From Chryseobacterium luquanense (GTDB lineage Bacteria; Bacteroidota; Bacteroidia; Flavobacteriales; Weeksellaceae), in assembly GCF_026460945.1 (NCBI RefSeq), contig NZ_JAOVZV010000025.1:1-57474 (forward strand): a stretch of 57,474 bases of DNA, read 5' to 3'. Of the stretch, positions 49,931 to 57,474 are shown one piece after another (the first letter of the stretch is position 1; every line of letters begins with the position of its first letter). The notes below the pieces were generated by a model. That model was given only the letters and a program-made list of their open reading frames with translations, was not told the origin of the DNA and searched no databases. The position numbers were made by a program, and so were the translations under genes.

Positions 49931-52900
49931 ATGAATAAAAAATACTTTTTTAGTATTGCAGCGCTGTTCTGTTTATTTTCTGCTGATGCTTATTCTAAAA
50001 ATGTTTTAGAATCAAAATTTAATGTGTCTAAAGCTGAATTTTCAGCATTGAAAATAAAAACAGACACTTTAGGTGATAAATTCCCTGATAAAAGTAATGG
50101 GAATGCAGAAAGAGTCGCTGTAAAAGATTGGATGAAGGCGCCGAATAGCTATATTTTTGAACCTTCACAAGCAAGTGATGGGATTTATATTCCTGTAAAA
50201 AAAGCTTATGCTATGTGGAGTGGCTATAAGTTTTTAGGCTATTCTAGTATTCCAAGCGGTACTATCACGGCCGATGTTCTTTGGGAAGATAATCATGGAT
50301 TGATAAAATCGGGGCTAAATTATGCTTTGGAAATTGTTAATTCAGGAGAAAGTGCCAAAATAAAAGTACCGATTAACAAAAGCAAAGAGGGAAATGCGGT
50401 TATCGTTTTTAGAGTTAACGGAGAGATTTTTTGGTCATGGCATATTTGGGTAACCGATGATCCAACCAACGGGTCTACTTATAAAAGTTTTGCCGGTGTA
50501 AAAAGAGAAAAAAGCGACGGAACAATAGAAATAATTCCAGATGTAGAGTGGAAATGGATGGATCGGAATTTAGGCGCTTTAAGTAATTCAAATACCGCCA
50601 ACGATTGGAATAAAAGCGGAGGACTTCTTTACCAATGGGGAAGAAAAGATCCTATTCCGCCATTAGCATATAAAGGAAATGATTTTTATGAGGTTTCCGG
50701 ATCTATCGGAAGAATTCGTCATAGAGGTGCAAAAAATTTCACGAATGCTCAGAATTTCGATAATTTAAGACAATTTGTACCGCTTTCTGGTGCAACAGTT
50801 GATAATAATATTAAGCTTTCAGTAAAAAATCCGTTAAGTCTTATTTATGTTAATAAAGATGACAATTCCGGACCTGCCTATTATAACAATAATGCCAATC
50901 TAATGGTTAACTGGTTTGGAAAAACCGTTTCTTTAATTGATAGTAGGCTTACAGAACTGAATTTATGGTCAGATAATTCCCGTGGAAGATTAAATACAGA
51001 TTACAGCAGTGATGCAAGTACGGCTCCCTATAAAGATAAATCATCTTTTGACCCATGTCCGAACGGATGGAGAATTCCTTCCATGTTGGTGGCAAATCAG
51101 GCTTCGGGATCTTATGTAGATAATATTAGGGTAGATTTTTCACCTTTTGGAGTACGAACGAATATTGGGAAAACAGCTTTTGAATCAAGCGGATATCATA
51201 TAGTTAAACCTAATGACACGAATGTTCCTGCATTTATGACAGGGTTTAAAGTTTATCCTAATGTAGGTTTCGATTTATCTAATGTGGGCGGGAATAATAT
51301 GGGAACTTTCCCGGGAACAGGTCAACTTGCTATTAATTCTCAAGCCGGACAATATACGGATCAACATCAGGTAGGTTTGTGGACAGCAACAATGACCCGC
51401 TTTTATGATACAACTCCTGCTGTTGGAGCCAGACTTTTATATATGATTCCGGATAAATATCAAAATGATACGCCAAGTTCTGCATTTCCGACAATTAAAG
51501 GAAGATATTGGTATTTGCCGTTGTCGACTTCTAAGACTTCAGATGCAAATGCTTGCAGATGTATTAAAGATCCTTTAAATATTCTTAATAATTATGATTT
51601 TCCAACTGAATATTTTTCTGAAACAGATGAGTATACAGAAGGTTTGAATAATCCAAATACATATCAAATTGTAAAAAGTACAACTGCTACAAGCTTGGAA
51701 ATTCCTGTAAGTAAAGCTTTTTCAGTTCAAAGTCAATTGCTGAATAACCCTGATATTTTAAATGCTTCAAATTTTAATGATTTAAAAGCAAACGTTTTAT
51801 GGTCAACAAATACGGGCTTAATTAACACTGTAACCATAGCAAATCCTTCACCTGGATCAACTGCAGATTTGGTAAATTCTAAAATTGTTTTAAATCTAAA
51901 CCCCAATCAAAGCGGTAATGCTGTCGTTACATTGCATAACGGAAGTATTGATAATCCGGTGTATTGGTCATGGCATATTTGGGTGACCGACACTCCGATT
52001 GAATCTTACAATTATACCACAGAAATGCCCAATGCAAATGCAACTAATTATATAAATTATGTTCCAAAAGGCGATGTTCTTAAAACAGAATTTATGGATA
52101 GAAATCTTGGGGCAACAGATGCTTTTCCAATTGTAGCTAATCCTTTAACTCCGACTGTTGATGAATATGCTAAAATCAGAGCTTCTACAGGATTACAATA
52201 TCAATGGGGAAGAAAAGATCCTATTCCTTCGTTTCAATATGCAGATACTCGAGCTTCTTACAATGTTTTTTTAGGAAATGTAAATGCGAATGGAGCAGTA
52301 GCTTACACAACGCTTACTCCTGCAACTTATAATAATTTATCTGGAGAATATATTGTTCCTTATGATACTTACACTAATTCTTCTAATGCAAATGTTTTAG
52401 CAACAGATAAAGTTTATGAGAAAGTAGCAAAAGTTTTATCATATTCGGTTGAAAACCCATTGGTTTATATGATTCCAAGTTCGTTTGCGCCTTACAATTC
52501 TGCAGTTCCGAATTACACAAACGGAACAGATTGGTTATTAAACGAACCAAATGTCGCACCTGAAAGATGGGGAAGAGGTGGTGAAAAATCAGCTTTCGAT
52601 CCTTGTCCGGAAGGTTGGAGGATTCCTGATCTCACGGGAGTAGCAATTATTACCAACAGAGATTTTGGAATTTCACCTTGGTATAAAAAAGATAAGAATG
52701 TAGCAACAAGCTATAATTTAATTAATGAATATGCCGGTGTAAGAGTGAGAAATACAACAACGACGACAATCGGATATACCTTTAACGATTCAAGTTATCC
52801 TGTAGGAAATTATCCTAATTCCGGATCACGTGGTTTCAGAAGTGTTACGGCTAACCAAACTTCTGTCGGAACTTTTAATGTGAATAATTTCCAATTTCCG

Positions 52901-53386
52901 GGAGTTTGGACCGGGGCTTTAAATTCAAATTATATTGGAAGACCAATTAATATTTTATTTAATGCAGCTTCTACAGCCAATCAATTTATTGCTTTCCATG
53001 ATAATAATGATCCTTACTTTGGGATGAATTGCCGTTGTGTGAAGGTTAAAACGAATCAAAACGGAGATGAAGAAGGTCCGATTCCCGCAATTCCTGTGAC
53101 TCCTTCGGGATCTACAAAAGCTGCAAATGTTTTCACTAAAAATGAAATCGCAGATAAGGCAAAAGAAAATAAAATTGTTCTTTTTCCAAATCCTGTAAAA
53201 GATGTTTTATATATAAGAGCGACGGATAATAAAGACTACTATTATCAGATTTATAATGCTTCAGGTCAAATGGTGAAATCCGGTAAATTTGAAAATACAA
53301 AGACCGATGTTTCATCTTTAGTTCAGGGAGTTTATTTGGTAAGAGTTAATAATTCCGAAACAGTTGTAAAGATTGTGAAGAAATAA
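49931..53386 (+). CDS. Large T9SS-secreted protein with internal duplication
   Basis: A 1151-residue protein: signal peptide (1-22), two similar halves, and a type IX sorting tail (LFPNPVKDVLYI...SLVQGVYLVRV). Each half has WSWHIWVTD (168-176; 679-687), an MDRNLGA region, YQWGRKDPIP, and FDPCPNGWRIP/FDPCPEGWRIP (373-383; 889-899). This resembles the FISUMP-type (Fibrobacter succinogenes paralogous) domain, recalled from memory. It is predicted to be a surface protein; ligand unknown. It is not in the pigment locus. Confidence 0.85.
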   Translation: MNKKYFFSIAALFCLFSADAYSKNVLESKFNVSKAEFSALKIKTDTLGDKFPDKSNGNAERVAVKDWMKAPNSYIFEPSQASDGIYIPVKKAYAMWSGYKFLGYSSIPSGTITADVLWEDNHGLIKSGLNYALEIVNSGESAKIKVPINKSKEGNAVIVFRVNGEIFWSWHIWVTDDPTNGSTYKSFAGVKREKSDGTIEIIPDVEWKWMDRNLGALSNSNTANDWNKSGGLLYQWGRKDPIPPLAYKGNDFYEVSGSIGRIRHRGAKNFTNAQNFDNLRQFVPLSGATVDNNIKLSVKNPLSLIYVNKDDNSGPAYYNNNANLMVNWFGKTVSLIDSRLTELNLWSDNSRGRLNTDYSSDASTAPYKDKSSFDPCPNGWRIPSMLVANQASGSYVDNIRVDFSPFGVRTNIGKTAFESSGYHIVKPNDTNVPAFMTGFKVYPNVGFDLSNVGGNNMGTFPGTGQLAINSQAGQYTDQHQVGLWTATMTRFYDTTPAVGARLLYMIPDKYQNDTPSSAFPTIKGRYWYLPLSTSKTSDANACRCIKDPLNILNNYDFPTEYFSETDEYTEGLNNPNTYQIVKSTTATSLEIPVSKAFSVQSQLLNNPDILNASNFNDLKANVLWSTNTGLINTVTIANPSPGSTADLVNSKIVLNLNPNQSGNAVVTLHNGSIDNPVYWSWHIWVTDTPIESYNYTTEMPNANATNYINYVPKGDVLKTEFMDRNLGATDAFPIVANPLTPTVDEYAKIRASTGLQYQWGRKDPIPSFQYADTRASYNVFLGNVNANGAVAYTTLTPATYNNLSGEYIVPYDTYTNSSNANVLATDKVYEKVAKVLSYSVENPLVYMIPSSFAPYNSAVPNYTNGTDWLLNEPNVAPERWGRGGEKSAFDPCPEGWRIPDLTGVAIITNRDFGISPWYKKDKNVATSYNLINEYAGVRVRNTTTTTIGYTFNDSSYPVGNYPNSGSRGFRSVTANQTSVGTFNVNNFQFPGVWTGALNSNYIGRPINILFNAASTANQFIAFHDNNDPYFGMNCRCVKVKTNQNGDEEGPIPAIPVTPSGSTKAANVFTKNEIADKAKENKIVLFPNPVKDVLYIRATDNKDYYYQIYNASGQMVKSGKFENTKTDVSSLVQGVYLVRVNNSETVVKIVKK

Positions 53387-53554
53387 TTTTTAAATCTTTT
53401 AAGCTTAAAAATAATTAAACTTTAAAAGAGAAACAGAATAGCGCAAGAATCCTACAAATTTCATATTTTTGAGAAATTAAAAACTGAGTTTGTCGATTAT
53501 TTAAAAGCTGTTTTGTTTCTCTTTTTTATTTGATACGCTCACAAACACATAAGG

Positions 53555-54700
53555 TTGAAAAAAGTTCTGTCTTATTTTAACATCAAGATTTTTATCTATG
53601 TTCTTATTGTTGCAACCGCTTTGTTTGCAATAGTTTTTACATATTTTCATAATGCAAATTCAGATGGCTATATTTTAGGTGATTGGTTGATCAATTATCA
53701 GGATGGCGGTTTCAAAAGACGCGGACTTTCCGGAAGTTTCTTCTTTCTTTTACAAGATTTATCGGGAATTCCGCTTCATTATTTGGTTTATGCGTTTCAG
53801 GTAATTATAATTTCGCTTTTCTTTTACTACTATTTTAAGCTGATTCAATATAAAGAAACAACATTTCTCTATCTGTCACTTTTATTGTCTTCGATAGGAT
53901 TTGTCGGGCTTTTTAATTGCGTTGATTATGTTGGTAAAAAGGAATTTATCGTATTTTTTCTTTTTGCCTATTTCGTTTATCATTTAAATAAAAACTCACT
54001 CTCAAAGCGGAAAGAATATTTAATTTCTCTCGGACTCTTTGTTGCAATGTTTTTTCATGAAATCACGATCTTTTTTGTACCCTATTTTCTCATTGCATTA
54101 TATCTAAAGACTCATAAGCTTGAACTTGAACGATATTTAAAATATATTCTTGCCGTTTTTGTTCCTGCTGTTTTAATTGTATTGTTCGGTCATGATATTA
54201 ATGAAGGTCACTCTTTAGAAATATTAAAAAATCGTGGAGTTGTTTTAACTAAAGGAATTTTCTTTTGGAATATTAATGAGAGAATTTATATTAATGAACA
54301 TCTCAGTCAATACTTATTATATATAATCAGCTTTGTAATTAGCGTTTTTCATCTGTGGTATTATTTAAAATATCAAAGAGAGCGAAAGATTCTGTCTATC
54401 TGGTTAGTTATAGCATTTTTATTCTCACTACCACTATTTTATCTGGCAATCGATTGGGGAAGATGGATGTACATTCACATGATGTTTATTATCGTGCTTT
54501 TTGCCTTATTATTAAAGGATAGCGATTCTTATTTAGCTTCAGAAAAATTGGTTTTAAATCAAAAATTCTGGATTACTTTCTTCATAATAATCATTTCGTT
54601 ATGCTATAGAGTTGAGATGTCGGGAAGAGGTTTTACACTCGAAGGATTCTTCTACAGAACCTTAATTGCACCATTTGAACTGCTAAATAAAATTATTTAA
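53555..54700 (+). CDS. Multi-pass membrane protein, NYQDGGFKRRGL type
   Basis: A 381-residue protein with about ten predicted helices and the loop LINYQDGGFKRRGLSGSFFF near residues 45-64, a motif found in some bacterial polysaccharide-polymerase-like membrane proteins. The start appears to be TTG at 53555, as no in-frame ATG lies upstream and the ATG nearby is out of frame. It could belong with the EpsG-like genes, separated by the T9SS gene. Confidence 0.7.
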   Translation: MKKVLSYFNIKIFIYVLIVATALFAIVFTYFHNANSDGYILGDWLINYQDGGFKRRGLSGSFFFLLQDLSGIPLHYLVYAFQVIIISLFFYYYFKLIQYKETTFLYLSLLLSSIGFVGLFNCVDYVGKKEFIVFFLFAYFVYHLNKNSLSKRKEYLISLGLFVAMFFHEITIFFVPYFLIALYLKTHKLELERYLKYILAVFVPAVLIVLFGHDINEGHSLEILKNRGVVLTKGIFFWNINERIYINEHLSQYLLYIISFVISVFHLWYYLKYQRERKILSIWLVIAFLFSLPLFYLAIDWGRWMYIHMMFIIVLFALLLKDSDSYLASEKLVLNQKFWITFFIIIISLCYRVEMSGRGFTLEGFFYRTLIAPFELLNKII

Positions 54701-54724
54701 CAAACCCATCTAATAAAAAAGCTT

Positions 54725-54732
54725 TACTTTTG
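54725..54732 (+). promoter_or_regulatory. Candidate -7 element for topA
   Basis: TACTTTTG fits TAnnTTTG 15 bases before the topA ATG. No suitable TTG precedes it. Confidence 0.4.
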
Positions 54733-54746
54733 CAAAAATTTCAGGA

Positions 54747-57317
54747 ATGTCGAAAAATTTAGTAATCGTTGAGTCCCCCGCAAAAGCAAAAACCATTCAG
54801 AAGTATTTAGGAAAGGATTTTGAAGTGAAATCCAGTTTCGGTCACATCCGAGATTTACCTAAAAAAGGAATGGGGATTGACTTGGAGACGTTCAGCCCCG
54901 ATTACGAAGTTTCTGCCGACAAAAAGAAATTGGTGACAGAACTTAAAGCTTCTGTGAAAAAAGCCGAAATGGTTTGGCTGGCTTCCGATGAGGACCGCGA
55001 AGGTGAAGCAATTGCATGGCATTTGGCAGAAGAATTAAAACTGAAACCTGAAAACAGAAAAAGAATTGTATTCCACGAGATTACTAAAAATGCAATTTTA
55101 AAGGCTATTGAAACGCCTAGAGATATTGACCAGAATTTGGTTAATGCACAACAGGCAAGAAGAGTTTTAGACAGAATCGTAGGTTTCGAAATGTCTCCTG
55201 TACTTTGGAAAAAAGTAAAACCGGGATTGTCTGCAGGAAGAGTGCAGTCGGTTGCCGTAAGATTGGTAGTAGAGAGAGAAAAAGAAATCCGTGCATTTAC
55301 ACCAAAACCAAGTTTCAAACTGGATGGGATTTTCTTAAATAAAACTTCTCAGGAAATCGCTGCAAAGCTTAAAAAAGATTTTGAGAAAGAAGAAGATGCC
55401 GAAAAATTCTTAGAATTAGCAAAAACTGTTGAATTTAAAGTTTTAAATGTAGAAACAAAACCGGGAAGCCGCTCTGCATCTGCACCTTTTACCACCTCTA
55501 CATTACAACAGGAAGCTTCTTCAAGATTAGGTTACAACGTAACCAACACCATGCGTCTTGCCCAGAGATTATACGAAGAAGGGTTTATTACCTATATGAG
55601 AACCGACTCGGTAAACCTTTCTCAAGAAGCCATTGAAGGTGCTAAAAATCAAATTACATCAGAATACGGAGCAGAATATTCTTCTCCGAGAAATTATACC
55701 ACAAAATCATCTTCTGCGCAGGAAGCTCACGAAGCAATTCGTCCGACAGATTTTTCTGTGAAATCGATTGGGGATGTTCAGTTAAGCAAATTATATCAGT
55801 TAATTTACAGAAGAACACTGGCTTCTCAGATGGCAAATGCTAAAATTGAGAAAACAGTAATTGAAATTGGTAACTCAAAACTTCCGCAGCATTTTGAAGC
55901 GCAAGGTGAAGTAATCATTTTCGACGGTTTCCTTAAAGCATACGGAATTGTAAAAACGGAAGACGAAGACGAAGAAAACAACGAAAAATTGTTGCCGAAA
56001 GTAACAGTTGGAGAAGTTTTAGACTATAAAAAAATTACCGCAACAGAAAAATTCACAAGACCAAGCGCAAGATATACAGAAGCAGGTCTGGTAAGAAAGC
56101 TTGAAGAGTTGGGAATTGGTCGTCCGTCAACTTATGCACCAACAATTCAAACAATTCAGAATCGTGAATATGTTGATAAAAGAGAAATCGAGCCACAGAC
56201 AAGAGAAGTGGTGAAGATGTCTTTAGTAAAAGATAAAATTAAAAAAGAAGTCCTTGATGATAAATTCGGGGGCGATAAAAATAAATTCGTTCCGACCGAT
56301 ATTGGTGAAGTTGTCAATGATTTCCTAACCGATAATTTCAGTGAAATTTTAGATTTCGGTTTTACCGCAAGAGTTGAAGAAAGTTTTGATGAAATTGCTA
56401 ACGGTGGTCAAAAGTGGAAAGAAATGATGACCGATTTCTATTCAAAATTCCATCCGAGAATTGCTGATGTAGAAGAAAATGCAGACCGTGCCAATGGAGA
56501 AAGACTTTTAGGAGTTGATCCTAAAACCGGTAAAAATGTTCACGCAAGAATCGGAAGATATGGTGCGATGATTCAGATTGGAGAACAGGATGATGAAGAA
56601 AAGCCAATTTTCGCATCATTATTGGCAGGACAAAACATTGCAACCATTAATTTGGATGATGCTTTGGAACTGTTTAAGCTACCTTTTGAATTAAATAATT
56701 TTGAAGATCAGACGGTTTCTGTTGGTGTTGGAAGATTTGGTCCTTATGTGAAATGGGGCGAAACGTACATCAGTATTCCAAAAGGGGAAGATCCTCTTTC
56801 TGTAGATCAAAAACGTGCTGAAGAAATTATTGCTGAAAAGAAATTGGCAGATGCGCCAATCGCAAACTATAAAGGAGAACCTATTACAAAAGGATCGGGT
56901 AGATTTGGGCCTTTCATAAAATATCAAAGTATTTTCATCAATGTTCCGAAAAGATATGATTTCGAAAATCTTTCTCAGAACGATATCAACGAATTGGTTG
57001 AAGCTAAATTAGAGAAAGAAGCCAACCGTTACATCCAACAGTGGGAAGCTGAAAAAATCTCCATCGAAAATGCAAGATGGGGTCCTATCGTAAAACACGG
57101 AAAGAATATTTATAAAATTCCAAAGAAAAAAGACGATACCAAATACGAAGCCGACGACTTAAAAGAAGTTTCTATCGATGAGGTTAAAAAATGGATTACA
57201 GCACAGGATCCAAAAGCTTTTGCTGAAAAGAAAAAACCAGCAGCAAAGAAAGCTCCTGCTAAGAAAGCGACTACTGCAAAGAAAACGGTTGCAAAAAAAC
57301 CGGCAGCGAAGAAATAA
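54747..57317 (+). CDS. topA: DNA topoisomerase I (type IA)
   Basis: An 856-residue type IA topoisomerase that relaxes negative supercoils. Toprim motif: KNLVIVESPAKAKTIQKYLG (3-22) and SDEDREGEAIAWHL near residue 75-90. Active-site tyrosine Y283 in FITYMRTDS. The C-terminus has several TopoI C-terminal repeat blocks (GRFGPYVKWG, GSGRFGPFIKYQ, ARWGPIVKHG) and a Lys/Ala-rich tail (KKPAAKKAPAKK) likely to bind DNA. I saw no cysteine in the whole protein, so it has no C4 zinc ribbons, unlike the E. coli enzyme. Start: ATG at 54747. Confidence 0.97.
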   Translation: MSKNLVIVESPAKAKTIQKYLGKDFEVKSSFGHIRDLPKKGMGIDLETFSPDYEVSADKKKLVTELKASVKKAEMVWLASDEDREGEAIAWHLAEELKLKPENRKRIVFHEITKNAILKAIETPRDIDQNLVNAQQARRVLDRIVGFEMSPVLWKKVKPGLSAGRVQSVAVRLVVEREKEIRAFTPKPSFKLDGIFLNKTSQEIAAKLKKDFEKEEDAEKFLELAKTVEFKVLNVETKPGSRSASAPFTTSTLQQEASSRLGYNVTNTMRLAQRLYEEGFITYMRTDSVNLSQEAIEGAKNQITSEYGAEYSSPRNYTTKSSSAQEAHEAIRPTDFSVKSIGDVQLSKLYQLIYRRTLASQMANAKIEKTVIEIGNSKLPQHFEAQGEVIIFDGFLKAYGIVKTEDEDEENNEKLLPKVTVGEVLDYKKITATEKFTRPSARYTEAGLVRKLEELGIGRPSTYAPTIQTIQNREYVDKREIEPQTREVVKMSLVKDKIKKEVLDDKFGGDKNKFVPTDIGEVVNDFLTDNFSEILDFGFTARVEESFDEIANGGQKWKEMMTDFYSKFHPRIADVEENADRANGERLLGVDPKTGKNVHARIGRYGAMIQIGEQDDEEKPIFASLLAGQNIATINLDDALELFKLPFELNNFEDQTVSVGVGRFGPYVKWGETYISIPKGEDPLSVDQKRAEEIIAEKKLADAPIANYKGEPITKGSGRFGPFIKYQSIFINVPKRYDFENLSQNDINELVEAKLEKEANRYIQQWEAEKISIENARWGPIVKHGKNIYKIPKKKDDTKYEADDLKEVSIDEVKKWITAQDPKAFAEKKKPAAKKAPAKKATTAKKTVAKKPAAKK

Positions 57318-57337
57318 TTAGTTTTTAATAAAATAGG

Positions 57338-57366
57338 AAGCACAGATTTTTTGTCTGTGCTTTTTT
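57338..57366 (+). terminator. Terminator after topA
   Basis: AAGCACAGA (57338-57346) and TCTGTGCTT (57354-57362) pair around TTTTTTG and are followed by TTTT. Confidence 0.88.
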
Positions 57367-57372
57367 GTTGCT

Positions 57373-57440
57373 CTCCGATGTCTCCTGACTTCGGAGTTTA
57401 CTTATTTGTATTTGTGGCGCAAAGTCGGAGACTTTGCGTA
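57373..57440. repeat. REP-like element with two hairpins
   Basis: CTCCGA (57373-57378)/TCGGAG (57391-57396) and CGCAAAGTC-GGA-GACTTTGCG (57418-57438) form two hairpins in the last 100 bases. The second is a strong nine-base stem. It resembles dispersed flavobacterial repeats carrying a CAAAGTCGGAGACTTTG core. Confidence 0.65.
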
Positions 57441-57474
57441 GCGGGAAATCAATATAAGTTTTCTATTTTCATTT

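Noticed and set aside
1124..57474. tRNA, rRNA or CRISPR features
   Set aside because: No cloverleaf-like segment with a TTCGA loop and CCA end, no rRNA core and no regularly spaced direct repeats were seen in the intergenic regions.

Overview
The window is AT-rich DNA from a flavobacterium of the Weeksellaceae, most likely Chryseobacterium or a close relative. The evidence is several promoters of the Bacteroidetes type (-7 element TAnnTTTG), type IX secretion sorting tails on two secreted proteins, many short palindromic intergenic repeats, and a complete-looking flexirubin pigment locus (aryl polyene plus dialkylresorcinol). No rRNA, tRNA, CRISPR array, insertion sequence or integrase was seen.

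Left flank (1-7.1 kb): the last 26 codons of an M23 peptidase, then trpS, and a minus-strand housekeeping block running ileS, a DksA/TraR-like gene, two small genes, lspA and a SanA-like gene.

Flexirubin locus (7.5-47.3 kb). The left arm, mostly on the plus strand, has a PaaK-type acid ligase (7.5 kb), a small secreted protein, a halogenase-like flavoenzyme (minus strand), tyrosine ammonia-lyase, a ketoreductase, a ketosynthase, an ACP, an LpxL-like acyltransferase, a CrtI-like oxidoreductase and a C45 acyltransferase lipoprotein. A two-gene block, a diheme cytochrome c lipoprotein and a CRTAC1/ASPIC T9SS protein (19.4-22.5 kb), separates this from a long minus-strand block: GT2-DUF2062, a small exported protein, a dehydratase, a lipoprotein, LolA, a NodB deacetylase, a KS/CLF pair, an ACP, a KS-like stub, a RelE/ParE toxin-antitoxin pair, another KS, a thioesterase, an ABC-2 exporter, a BtrH-like acyltransferase and an HTH-like protein. 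After a second interruption (small membrane protein, large M16 protease, two unrecognised genes; 36.4-40.6 kb) come two hotdog dehydratases, DarB, DarA and a giant MMPL-PlsC fusion.

Proposed logic: TAL makes 4-coumarate, the ligase activates it, and the KS/CLF, KR, DH and ACP set extends it to an aryl polyene. DarB and DarA make the dialkylresorcinol. An acyltransferase joins the two; BtrH, C45, LpxL-like and PlsC domains are all candidates. The LolA, lipoprotein, MMPL and ABC proteins move the product to the outer membrane. The pathway assignment rests on family knowledge (the aryl polyene, dialkylresorcinol and F. johnsoniae TAL literature); the esterification and export roles are inference.

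Right flank (47.5-57.3 kb): membrane proteins including an EpsG-like one, a 1151-residue T9SS protein with an internal duplication, and topA.
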